The notes under the pieces were generated by a model. That model made no database searches. It saw nothing but the letters and a program-made list of their open reading frames with translations, and had not been told where the DNA came from. DNA of 36,122 nt from NCBI GenBank assembly GCA_021737645.1, contig JAIPDO010000040.1:1-36122 (forward strand), in the 5' to 3' direction. The stretch comes from Desulfarculaceae bacterium. Its GTDB lineage: Bacteria > Desulfobacterota > Desulfarculia > Desulfarculales > Desulfarculaceae. The position numbers and the translations under genes were made by a program. Below, one piece after another: positions 22,599-30,259 of the stretch (within the stretch, counting starts at the first letter, position 1; each line of letters starts with the position of its first letter).

Positions 22599-24443
22599 AT
22601 GCCCCGAGCCGGTGACGAGCAAGTAACTTTCCAGCCCATGGGGCGCCGGGCCGATCCCCAGCCCGGCCACAACCTGTTGCAACTGGCCCAAAACGCCGGA
22701 GTGGGCCTGGAGGCCCCCTGCGGAGGCAAGGGCCTGTGCGGCAAGTGCCGAGTGCGCCCCGAAGGCCAGGCCACTCCCCTCACCCCAGCCGAGAAGGCCC
22801 TGCTGGGCCCGGAAGCCGGGTTGGGCCTTCGCCTGGCCTGCCAGACTGCCCTGCCCCAGGGCGGCGCGGTGTGGGTGCCTCCGGAGAGCCGCAGCCAGCG
22901 CCAGGTGATACTGACCAGCGGGCAAAGCGGTGAGCTGGAGTTGGACCAGGCGGTGCGGGCCTATCCGGTCAGGGTGCCCCCGCCCAGCCTGAAACAGCCC
23001 GAGGCGGCCCAGGAGCGCATTTTCAGCGCCCTGGCGGCCGTCGCCGCTGACCGCCTGAGTAGTTCGCCGGAGCTTCCCTTCAGTCTTTTGCAACGCCTGC
23101 CCGGCCTGCTGGCGGGCGGCGGCGACCTCAAGGTGACCCTGCGCAAGGGCCGCGAGATCGTGGACCTGGGTACGGCCCAGGAAGGCCCTCCCTTGGGCCT
23201 GGCCGTGGACCTGGGCACCACCACGGTGGTGGCCTATCTGTGCGACCTGGACAGCGGCAAGCTGTTGGCGGTCAGCTCGGAGATGAACCCCCAGGTGCCA
23301 TACGGCGACGACGTGATCTCGCGTATGTCCCTGTGCGCCGGTGGTCCCCAGGAGTTGTCCAAGCTGAGCCGAGCGGCGGTGGAGTGCGTCAACGCTCTGG
23401 CCCTGGACGCCTGCGCCCAGGCCGGGGCCCGGCCCAGCCGCATCCTGGAATGCGTCATGGTGGGCAACTCGGCCATGCACCACATTTTCCTGGCCCTGGA
23501 CCCAGCCTCTCTGGCCATAGCGCCCTATGCCCCGGTGGCGCGCGGCCCGGTGGAGGTAAAGGCGCGCCAGGCGGGCCTGGCCCTGGGGCTCGAGGCCTGG
23601 CTGTACTGGCTGCCGCTGAAGGCCGGATTCGTAGGCGCGGACATCGTGGCCGCCGCCTTGGCCGTGGGAGCCGATGAACTGGAAGAGCCCACTCTATTGC
23701 TGGATCTGGGCACCAACGGCGAGATGGTTTTGGCCGCGGGCGGGCGCATGCTGGCCTGCTCCACCGCCGCAGGCCCGGCCTTGGAGGGCGGGCACATCGC
23801 CCAGGGCATGCGCGGCGCGCCGGGCGCGGTGGAACGGGCCACTCTGGAGCCGGGCGCGGCCTCGGCCGGCCTGCGGGTCATCGGCGGTCAGCGGCCAGTG
23901 GGTTTTTGCGGCTCGGGCCTGGTCTCGCTCATAAGCTGCCTGCTGCAAGCAGGCGCGCTGCTGCCATCCGGCGGTTTTGACCCGGAGCGAGGCAAGGGCC
24001 TGGTGCGGCCCGGCGAACACGGCCTGGAGTTCGTGGCCGCCCCCGCCGGGGCCACCGGTCATGGAAGAGATTTGGTGCTCACCAGCCAGGACGTGGCCGA
24101 GGTGCAGTTGGCCAAGGCGGCCATCCGGGCCGGGGCCGAGGTGCTCATGGCCGAGATGGGCATCGAACGCATCAGCCGGGTCCTGTTGGCCGGAGCGTTC
24201 GGCAACTACCTGGATCCAGGCGAGGCGGCCCGCATCGGCCTGTTCCCGCCGGTGCCCGTGGAGCGCATCCTGGGGGTGGGCAACGCCGCCGGGGTGGGCG
24301 CGGTGATGGCCCTCTTGAGCCAAAAGCAGCGCCGCCGTGCCGAAGAGTTGGCCCAAGCCATGGGCTACGTGGAGCTTTCCGGCCACCCACTGTTCCAGGA
24401 TTTGTTTGTGGACAGCATGGCCTTCCCCGGCGGGGACGCCTGA
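22599..24443 (+). CDS. RACo-type corrinoid activation protein
   Basis: 614-residue cytoplasmic protein that reactivates inactive Co(II) corrinoid proteins by ATP-dependent reduction. An N-terminal [2Fe-2S] ferredoxin domain has C41, C47, C50 and C81 (CGGKGLCGKC). A linker follows, then the large ASKHA/DUF4445 domain with DLGTTT (204-209), SEMNPQVPYGDDVISRM (227-243) and DLGTNGE (369-375). Length and order match RACo of acetogens. GGGAG precedes the ATG. It lies after the terminator at 22536-22585, so it is expressed by readthrough or from a promoter I cannot see. Its stop overlaps the start of the GTPase gene (TGATG). Confidence 0.92.
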   Translation: MPRAGDEQVTFQPMGRRADPQPGHNLLQLAQNAGVGLEAPCGGKGLCGKCRVRPEGQATPLTPAEKALLGPEAGLGLRLACQTALPQGGAVWVPPESRSQRQVILTSGQSGELELDQAVRAYPVRVPPPSLKQPEAAQERIFSALAAVAADRLSSSPELPFSLLQRLPGLLAGGGDLKVTLRKGREIVDLGTAQEGPPLGLAVDLGTTTVVAYLCDLDSGKLLAVSSEMNPQVPYGDDVISRMSLCAGGPQELSKLSRAAVECVNALALDACAQAGARPSRILECVMVGNSAMHHIFLALDPASLAIAPYAPVARGPVEVKARQAGLALGLEAWLYWLPLKAGFVGADIVAAALAVGADELEEPTLLLDLGTNGEMVLAAGGRMLACSTAAGPALEGGHIAQGMRGAPGAVERATLEPGAASAGLRVIGGQRPVGFCGSGLVSLISCLLQAGALLPSGGFDPERGKGLVRPGEHGLEFVAAPAGATGHGRDLVLTSQDVAEVQLAKAAIRAGAEVLMAEMGIERISRVLLAGAFGNYLDPGEAARIGLFPPVPVERILGVGNAAGVGAVMALLSQKQRRRAEELAQAMGYVELSGHPLFQDLFVDSMAFPGGDA

Positions 24444-25477
24444 TGCGCCTGGTCACGGTGGGCGGCTTTCTGGGGGCGGGCAAGACCTCCCTGCTGCAGG
24501 GCCTGGCCCGCTGGTGGGGCGAGCAGGGCCAACGCCTGCTGGTCCTGGAAAACGAGGCCGGTCAGGTGGGCCTGGACGACCGCCTGCTGCGCGACCTTTC
24601 CCTGGAGGTGCGCCTGTTGCCCGGCGGCTGCGCCTGCTGCGATCTGCAAGGCGTGCTGGTGGACAAGCTCAAGCAGGCCCTGGAGGAGGACAGCTGGGAT
24701 CTGGTGCTGCTGGAGCCCAGCGGGGTGGCCTCTTTAGCCTCCCTGGGCCAAGTGCTCGAGCGCTATGTGCCCGAGCTGGGCCAAGGGATCACGGCCACCG
24801 TTGTCGACGCCTCCCGCCACGCCACCATGACCAAGGCCTTGCCCAAGCTGCTGGCCGATCATCTGGCCGCCTCCAGCCAGGTGGTGCTCTCCAAGGCGGA
24901 CCTCATGCCCGCCGAGGAGGTGAAGCGCATCGGTGCCCAACTTCGCCTGGGCGCGCCCCAGGCCCAGGTATGGCCGGTGGACTTGCGCGGCACCGGGGCC
25001 TATGAGCTGGCCCGGGAGGTGGCCCCCCGTTTGCTGGCAAGCGAGACCACACCGGACCTCGCATCTACTACTGCGGGTGACGGGCCCCACCAAGCCCAGT
25101 CCTATGCACTCAACTTGCCGGAAAACGGACTCTCGCACCAGGCGGCTAAAAGCTTGGTTGGCAGCATCATCGCCGCGCTGCCGGCGCCAGGCCAGGACTG
25201 GCTGGGCCATGTGAAGCTGTGGGGCGAGGACGCTTCGGGCGGTCATCTGTTGGCCAGCGGCACCACGGCCCAGGACGTGTCCAGCCGGGGCGACTCATCC
25301 GGTTCCCTCACCGGCCGGGCCTGGCTGGTGGTCATCAGCCATCAACCCCTGCCCCCCGACCTGGACGAGACCCTGCACCGCCTGTTGACCCAGGCCGCGC
25401 CGGGCGCTTGTTTGGAGCCGGTGCGCTCGGCTCCTTCCCTGTTTTCATTGGGATCACTGGGACAGCCCAAGGCCTGA
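24443..25477 (+). CDS. CobW/G3E-family GTPase metallochaperone
   Basis: 344-residue P-loop GTPase of the G3E group (CobW, UreG, HypB, YjiA). Walker A is GGFLGAGKT (7-15), the metal-binding CxCC is C63-A-C65-C66 (GGCACC), LLEPSGVA is at about 108-115 and the base-specificity motif is SKAD. A divergent C-terminal half follows. Its ATG overlaps the RACo stop codon by one base, so the two are coupled and probably act together. It may supply metal (zinc for the methyltransferase, or cobalt) or assist cobalamin loading. It ends 13 bp from the convergent regulator gene. Confidence 0.85.
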   Translation: MRLVTVGGFLGAGKTSLLQGLARWWGEQGQRLLVLENEAGQVGLDDRLLRDLSLEVRLLPGGCACCDLQGVLVDKLKQALEEDSWDLVLLEPSGVASLASLGQVLERYVPELGQGITATVVDASRHATMTKALPKLLADHLAASSQVVLSKADLMPAEEVKRIGAQLRLGAPQAQVWPVDLRGTGAYELAREVAPRLLASETTPDLASTTAGDGPHQAQSYALNLPENGLSHQAAKSLVGSIIAALPAPGQDWLGHVKLWGEDASGGHLLASGTTAQDVSSRGDSSGSLTGRAWLVVISHQPLPPDLDETLHRLLTQAAPGACLEPVRSAPSLFSLGSLGQPKA

Positions 25478-25490
25478 GGCCTCCATCCAT

Positions 25491-26936
25491 CTAGACCGGA
25501 ATGTTGTGCTTTTTCATCTTTCGGTAAAGTACGGTGCGGTCTATTCCCAGCAACTTGGAGGCCTGGGCCTTGTTGTTGTTGGTGAAGGCCAAGGCCTCGG
25601 CCAGAACCTTCTTTTCAGTCCGGCCGATAATTCCTTTCAAGTCCCAGTTGTTGTCCGTGGATGCCAGGCTGGACTCTTTGCGCAAATATAAGGGCAAATT
25701 TTCGCGTTGTATCTCGCCGCCCTCCATAAGCGAGAGGGTGCGTTCCAATACGTTGAACAACTCTCTGGCGTTTCCCGGCCAGTCGTAAGACTTTAGGATC
25801 GCGGCGGCCCTTTCGCTGACGGTGTAGCGCGCCTGCCCAAAATCCTGGGAGATCTGCTCCAGCAAGTGGCTGGATATAGGCAAAATGTCCTCCCGGCGTT
25901 GGCGTAACGGGGTAATTTGGATTGGCACCACGTTGAGGCGGAAAAACAAGTCCTTGCGAAAGCCGCCCTCTGCCATCAGTTGTCCCAGGTCTCGGTTGGT
26001 GGCCGCTATAATCCGGCAACGGGCTTGAATAGGTTTTACGCCACCCACACGCTCGAAAACCCTCTCCTCCAAGACCTGCAACAGCTTGGGCTGCATCTCC
26101 AGGGGCATCTCACCGATCTCATCCAAAAAAATGGTGCCTTGCCCGGCCAGCTCGAACTTGCCGGGCTTGCCCTGGCTCAAAGCCCCGGTAAAGGCCCCCT
26201 TGGCATAACCGAACAACTCCGACTCGAAAAGGTCATGAGGAATCGCCGCGCAATTGATGCGCACAAAGGAATGGTGCCTGCGGGCTCCGGCGTTGTGGAT
26301 GGCCTGGGCAAACACCTCCTTGCCGGTGCCTGACTCACCGGTAATCAACACCGGCAGGCTGTGGGTAGCCGCCTGCGCGGCCTCCCTCCTGAGCCGGACC
26401 ATGGTGTCGCTGACCCCCTTTATGCTGTCCATGGTGTAGCGGGCCCGGCGCAGGGCGGTCAGCTCCTGCTCATACATGCGCACCCGCGACTCCATCATCT
26501 CCAGGGTCTTGGCCAGGGCCTGAATCTCTTTCAGGTTCTTGAACATCACCTGGCCGAAAACCGCGGTGACCTTGCCGTTTTTCTTAATGGGTATCCGTTG
26601 CACCACCAGGTCTTTACCTTTGATGCGCTGAATGATCATGCTCTCGGGCTGGCCGGTCTGGGCCACAATATGCATTCGAGTGTTGTCCACCACATCCACC
26701 ACGTTGTGGCCTATCAATTGGCTGAGTTCCATGCCCAAAAACTCGGCATAGGGCCGATTGAATCGCAGGATGATGCCGTCCGGATCGGTGACCAGGGCCC
26801 CGTTTTGAATATGGTCGAACACCAGATCAGACATGGCCAGTTGCTCCTCCAACTCGCTTATGCGTTGCTGCAGGTGCATATTTTCCGGCGATGGTGATTC
26901 CGCGGCAGGCTGGCAATTATCCGGGGTCGAGGGCAT
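25491..26936 (-). CDS. PAS-AAA+-Fis sigma-54 activator
   Basis: 481-residue cytoplasmic sigma-54 enhancer-binding protein. A short coiled coil (about 20-36) leads to one PAS domain (about 37-135), a second coiled coil (about 136-165), and an AAA+ domain (about 172-405) with Walker A GESGTGK (200-206) and canonical GAFTGA (247-252). The C-terminal Fis-type helix-turn-helix includes NKAQASKLLGIDRTVLYRKM. The open frame starts at 27086, but ATG 26936 has AAGGA at 7 nt and the upstream part lacks domain character. It is divergent from the CoA-transferase/TRAP unit, whose -24/-12 promoter it probably activates. A perfect palindrome 31 bp upstream (26967-26980) suggests self-regulation. The PAS signal is unknown, perhaps the transported acid or its CoA ester. 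Confidence 0.88.
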   Translation of the reverse strand: MPSTPDNCQPAAESPSPENMHLQQRISELEEQLAMSDLVFDHIQNGALVTDPDGIILRFNRPYAEFLGMELSQLIGHNVVDVVDNTRMHIVAQTGQPESMIIQRIKGKDLVVQRIPIKKNGKVTAVFGQVMFKNLKEIQALAKTLEMMESRVRMYEQELTALRRARYTMDSIKGVSDTMVRLRREAAQAATHSLPVLITGESGTGKEVFAQAIHNAGARRHHSFVRINCAAIPHDLFESELFGYAKGAFTGALSQGKPGKFELAGQGTIFLDEIGEMPLEMQPKLLQVLEERVFERVGGVKPIQARCRIIAATNRDLGQLMAEGGFRKDLFFRLNVVPIQITPLRQRREDILPISSHLLEQISQDFGQARYTVSERAAAILKSYDWPGNARELFNVLERTLSLMEGGEIQRENLPLYLRKESSLASTDNNWDLKGIIGRTEKKVLAEALAFTNNNKAQASKLLGIDRTVLYRKMKKHNIPV

Positions 26937-26966
26937 ATTCATATCCTTGAAGATGTGCTGCGTTTT

Positions 26967-26980
26967 AGCCACATGTGGCT
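26967..26980. promoter_or_regulatory. AGCCACATGTGGCT palindrome, candidate regulator site
   Basis: Perfect 14-bp palindrome 31 bp before the regulator start codon. It contains the same GCCACA/TGTGGC half-sites as 27144-27160, in the opposite arrangement, so one protein may bind both. Confidence 0.45.
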
Positions 26981-27143
26981 CAAGTGCAACATAGAAAATA
27001 TATGATTCAGCAAGCCCCTTGCAAGACAAATAGGGCCTCCCAGCCCCACACCCCACATTGTGAACCCGGCATAAACATGGCCACATTCCCTTTTAGAGAA
27101 CAATTCCTATCATTTTCATAAAATTATCATTGAAGTAAAAACA

Positions 27144-27160
27144 TGTGGCAAAAAGCCACA
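27144..27160. promoter_or_regulatory. TGTGGC-N5-GCCACA inverted repeat, candidate enhancer
   Basis: Perfect 6-bp arms around AAAAA, about 165-180 bp upstream of the predicted start of the rightward CoA-transferase unit. Distance and symmetry suit an enhancer site for the divergent sigma-54 activator. A related half-site (GGCCACAT) lies near 27079. Confidence 0.55.
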
Positions 27161-27299
27161 CTTTGTCATCCCCGCGTTGCAGCAAAGCTTTGTCAAAACG
27201 GGGAGGCGGGCGCACCCCGCCCAAGACAAAACCTATATTTATTTTATTTTTAGCTAGTTACAACGCAAAGCTTGTCTTTGGGCAATCCCGATGCCGGTT

Positions 27300-27315
27300 T
27301 GGCATATGGCTTGCT
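27300..27315 (+). promoter_or_regulatory. Sigma-54 promoter for CoA-transferase/TRAP operon
   Basis: TGGCAT-ATGGC-TTGCT matches the RpoN consensus at all but one base, with exact GG to GC spacing. The predicted start near 27326 leaves a leader of about 80 nt before the first CoA-transferase gene. The adjacent divergent activator is the likely partner. Confidence 0.72.
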
Positions 27316-27405
27316 TTGTTGGGAGGGCAGACCGCGTCAGCCTGTGCGCCTGTTTTTCTCCTGGGCGCTCATCAACTTACCGCTTGATCTACGAGGTACT
27401 GCCCA

Positions 27406-28773
27406 ATGACCAGCGACACCTGGAAAGACTATGTAAAAAACAAACCTAAAAAGCCCAAGCCCCTAAGCGGGCTGAGGGTGCTGGAAGTTTGCACCATCGT
27501 CTTTGGGCCATCGGGCCCCAGTTGGCTGGCCGAGATGGGAGCCGAGGCCATCAAGGTGGAGATCCCCCCCTTGGGCGACCTGGAGCGCGACCTGAGTTGC
27601 TCCGGCTTCCGTTTTAAAGAACAGAGCCCTCTTTTCCTGCATGACAACGTCAACAAATATTACCTGGGCCTGGACCTGCACAAACCGGAGGGCCAGGAGA
27701 TTTTTTGCCAGCTCGCCGCCAAGGCGGACATCATCGAGAACAACCTGCGCCCCGGAGTGATGGAGCGCTTCAACGTCGATTACCGCAAAATCCAAAAGAT
27801 CAACCCCGGCATTATCTACTTGGAGAAAAACGGCTTTGGCCAGTGGGGGCCATATGCCGAAGAGAACCGCCCCTCCAACGACGGGGCTTCCCAGGCGTTC
27901 TCCGGCATAGCCTGGATGAGCACCTTCCCCGGCCAGACGCCGATAAAGCAAATGATCTACCTGTCGGACATGTACGGCGCCCTTCTGGCCGAGGTGGCGG
28001 TGCTCAGCGCCTTGCATCACCGCGACCGCACCGGCAAGGGTCAGTACATCGAGATTTCCCAGACCGAAAGCATCATGCGCACCATGTCCTGGGTCTGGCC
28101 CTACCTGGACATCACCGGCAAGAACCCGCCCCCCGCGGGCAACCGCGACGTGTCGGTGTGCCCAGCCGACACCTTTTGCTGTTCCGATGACTCCATGGTC
28201 AGCCTGGCCGCCGCCGCGCCCCTGGAATTCGCCGGCCTCTGCGCGGCCATGGGCCGTCCCGAACTGGCCCATGACCAGCGCTTCGCCGATCACCTCACCA
28301 GGCTCCAGGAAGAAAACGCCACGGCCCTGCTGGAGATCATCGCCGGGTGGGCCGCCCAGCACACGGCCCAGGAGATCGAGGCCCTGGCCCGGGAGCATGG
28401 TTTCGCGGCCAGCCGGGTGCGCGATGCCGCCCAGGTCATGGCCGACCGGCACACCCGCCAACGGGGCTTCATGACCCAGATGGACGACGCCATGTACGGC
28501 ACCTACCTGGACCACGAATTCCCGGTGATGATGAGCGCCACACCGCCCCAGAAAAAGTGGGCCGCCCGTGCCGTGGGCTTTGACAACGAATTTCTCATGA
28601 AAAACCTGCTCAACAAAAGTGAAGAGGAACTGAAGGCGCTCTATGAGACCGGGGCCTTGGGCAAATGGGCGGACCGCCCCGGCAGGCGGCCTCCACCGGA
28701 CTGGGACGGAAGCAGCGACCTTATCCTGTCCCGAGACCAGACACCGGCCCAGGCCGAGCGGGGAGAAAAATAA
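27406..28773 (+). CDS. Class III (CaiB/BaiF) CoA transferase, catalytic-type subunit
   Basis: 455-residue cytoplasmic CoA transferase of family III (formyl-CoA transferase, CaiB, BbsEF relatives). The N-terminal start LSGLRVLEVCTIVFGPSG and the later RTGKGQYIEISQTES match the family. The nucleophilic aspartate is present: D188 in YLSDMYGAL lies 20 residues before RTGKGQ, the same offset as Asp169 in formyl-CoA transferase. The C-terminal tail past about 430 is Pro/Arg-rich. GAGG lies a little upstream of the ATG. It is followed at once by a second family III gene, and the two probably form a heteromeric enzyme moving CoA between an acyl-CoA and the imported acid. The acid is unknown. Confidence 0.88.
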   Translation: MTSDTWKDYVKNKPKKPKPLSGLRVLEVCTIVFGPSGPSWLAEMGAEAIKVEIPPLGDLERDLSCSGFRFKEQSPLFLHDNVNKYYLGLDLHKPEGQEIFCQLAAKADIIENNLRPGVMERFNVDYRKIQKINPGIIYLEKNGFGQWGPYAEENRPSNDGASQAFSGIAWMSTFPGQTPIKQMIYLSDMYGALLAEVAVLSALHHRDRTGKGQYIEISQTESIMRTMSWVWPYLDITGKNPPPAGNRDVSVCPADTFCCSDDSMVSLAAAAPLEFAGLCAAMGRPELAHDQRFADHLTRLQEENATALLEIIAGWAAQHTAQEIEALAREHGFAASRVRDAAQVMADRHTRQRGFMTQMDDAMYGTYLDHEFPVMMSATPPQKKWAARAVGFDNEFLMKNLLNKSEEELKALYETGALGKWADRPGRRPPPDWDGSSDLILSRDQTPAQAERGEK

Positions 28774-28774
28774 T

Positions 28775-30121
28775 ATGAGCGCCGATAGACCGAAATGGGC
28801 CGAGTGGGCCGACTGGGTACGCGAAAAAGATGATCCCCGCTCGGCCGGGCCAAAACTGGAAGCCCTGGGGGATTTGGTCGTCCTGGACCTGAGCAGCCAA
28901 AGCTACGCCGGAGCCTATTGCTCCTCCATGCTTTCGGAGTTCGGGGCCGAGGTGATAAGGGTGGAGCCACCCCAGGGCGACTTCCTGCGCACCTGCACCC
29001 CCTACGGCCTGGTGCACCAGGGAGAGGGCCTCAACTACTTGGTCGAGGGCCGCAACAAATATCACGTCACCCTGGACCTGAAGCAGCCGGAGGGACGCGA
29101 GGTTCTGCTGGGCCTGGCGGCCCAGGCCGACGTATTGCTGGAGACTTTCCCTCTGGGAACCATGGACGCCTGGGGCCTGGGTTACGAGGATTTGAAACAG
29201 ATCAACCCTGGCCTGATTTTCGCCTCCATCACCGCCCACGGCCAGTTCGGCCCGGAGGCCGACGACCCCATGCCCGATTACGACAACGTGGCCCAGGCCA
29301 AATCGGGTATCCAGTACGCCACCGGGGCCATGCTGCCCCCGGAGAAGGACACCGCCGGCTGCCCCTGGGCGGTCTCCACCAAGGCCAGCCCATGGATCGC
29401 CTGGTGCAGCGCCGGCACCTTCATGGCCACCGGCATTCTGGCCGCCCTGCACTGGCGCCACCGCACCGGCCAGGGCCAGGCACTGGATGTAGCCACCACC
29501 GAGGCCTACATGCGCCTGGACAACTACACCCACATCTGGTTTCAGGGCGGCGGCCACGTTACCGAACGGGTGGGCGGCCTGGACAACGCGCTGTGGCTGT
29601 ATTGCTTCGCCCCCACCAGCGACGGAGGGGTGTTCCTGGGCGGGCTTCGCCTGGAGATGTGGCAGGCCTTCTGCGACATGATGGGCAAATGGGATGAATG
29701 GGGCGTAGGCGAGTGGGACTCTCTGTCGCCGTTCTTGAACCAGGAGGCCCAGCTTAAATATTTCCCCGAGGTGGCCAAGTTCACCAGCCGCCACACCAGC
29801 GGGGAGTTGGAGCGCATGGCCGTGGAATACAGCCGGAGTGGCCGCTTGGCCCCCATAACCACGGTGATCGCCCCGATCCTTTCTCCCCAGGAGGCCATGC
29901 TTGACCCCAACTGGAACGAACGGGGCATCTTCACACCCACCCAAGACCCGGTCTACGGCCGGGTGGTGGCGGCCCAGGCCCAACACAAAATGACCGAGAC
30001 CCCCATTCGGACCAAGTGGTCCTGCCGCCCGGTGGGTTATGATAACTCCTTTATTTACCGCAAGTACCTGGGGTACGGCCCGGAGCGCTTGAGCCGAATG
30101 CTGCAAGATGGGGTTTTGTAA
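28775..30121 (+). CDS. Class III CoA transferase subunit lacking catalytic Asp
   Basis: 448-residue family III CoA transferase homologue. The family start (LGDLVVLDLSSQSYAGAY) and RTGQGQALDVATTEAY are present. At the catalytic aspartate position, 20 residues before RTGQGQ, there is W210 (WIAWCSAGT), so this chain is probably not catalytic. Paired with the D188-bearing protein just upstream it resembles two-subunit enzymes such as succinyl-CoA:benzylsuccinate CoA transferase, where one chain carries the active site. ATG 28775 is chosen over an upstream in-frame start because it follows the previous stop by one base and GGGGAG lies about 9 nt before it. Confidence 0.85.
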   Translation: MSADRPKWAEWADWVREKDDPRSAGPKLEALGDLVVLDLSSQSYAGAYCSSMLSEFGAEVIRVEPPQGDFLRTCTPYGLVHQGEGLNYLVEGRNKYHVTLDLKQPEGREVLLGLAAQADVLLETFPLGTMDAWGLGYEDLKQINPGLIFASITAHGQFGPEADDPMPDYDNVAQAKSGIQYATGAMLPPEKDTAGCPWAVSTKASPWIAWCSAGTFMATGILAALHWRHRTGQGQALDVATTEAYMRLDNYTHIWFQGGGHVTERVGGLDNALWLYCFAPTSDGGVFLGGLRLEMWQAFCDMMGKWDEWGVGEWDSLSPFLNQEAQLKYFPEVAKFTSRHTSGELERMAVEYSRSGRLAPITTVIAPILSPQEAMLDPNWNERGIFTPTQDPVYGRVVAAQAQHKMTETPIRTKWSCRPVGYDNSFIYRKYLGYGPERLSRMLQDGVL

Positions 30122-30145
30122 GCACAGTGTATAAACGCGGCCCTT

Positions 30146-30164
30146 GTTTCGGCGGGAGCGAAAC
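30146..30164. repeat. Short inverted repeat before TRAP genes
   Basis: GTTTCG (30146-30151) and CGAAAC (30159-30164) flank a 7-nt GC-rich loop in the 138-bp gap between the CoA-transferase and TRAP binding-protein genes. No T-run follows, so it is more likely an mRNA-processing or stabilising hairpin than a terminator. No clear promoter is seen in the gap. Confidence 0.35.
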
Positions 30165-30259
30165 GGGCTTTGACCCAAGTGAAAATTGAACCAGTCAAGT
30201 TACCGAAAAACGTGTTGGCTGAGGAAAACCTCGGCAAGAGATTCACAGGAGGGAAGACT

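Noticed and set aside
20882-22783. 633-codon minus-strand open frame across the methyltransferase genes
   Set aside because: Antisense to three clear corrinoid-system genes, His/Gly-rich low-complexity translation, and no family motifs.
28721-30178. 485-codon minus-strand frame opposite the second CoA transferase
   Set aside because: Mirror of a well-supported gene with no recognisable domain.
30170-30259. Upstream in-frame extension of the TRAP binding protein
   Set aside because: It would place 30 residues before the signal peptide; ATG 30260 has a strong AGGAGG at correct spacing.
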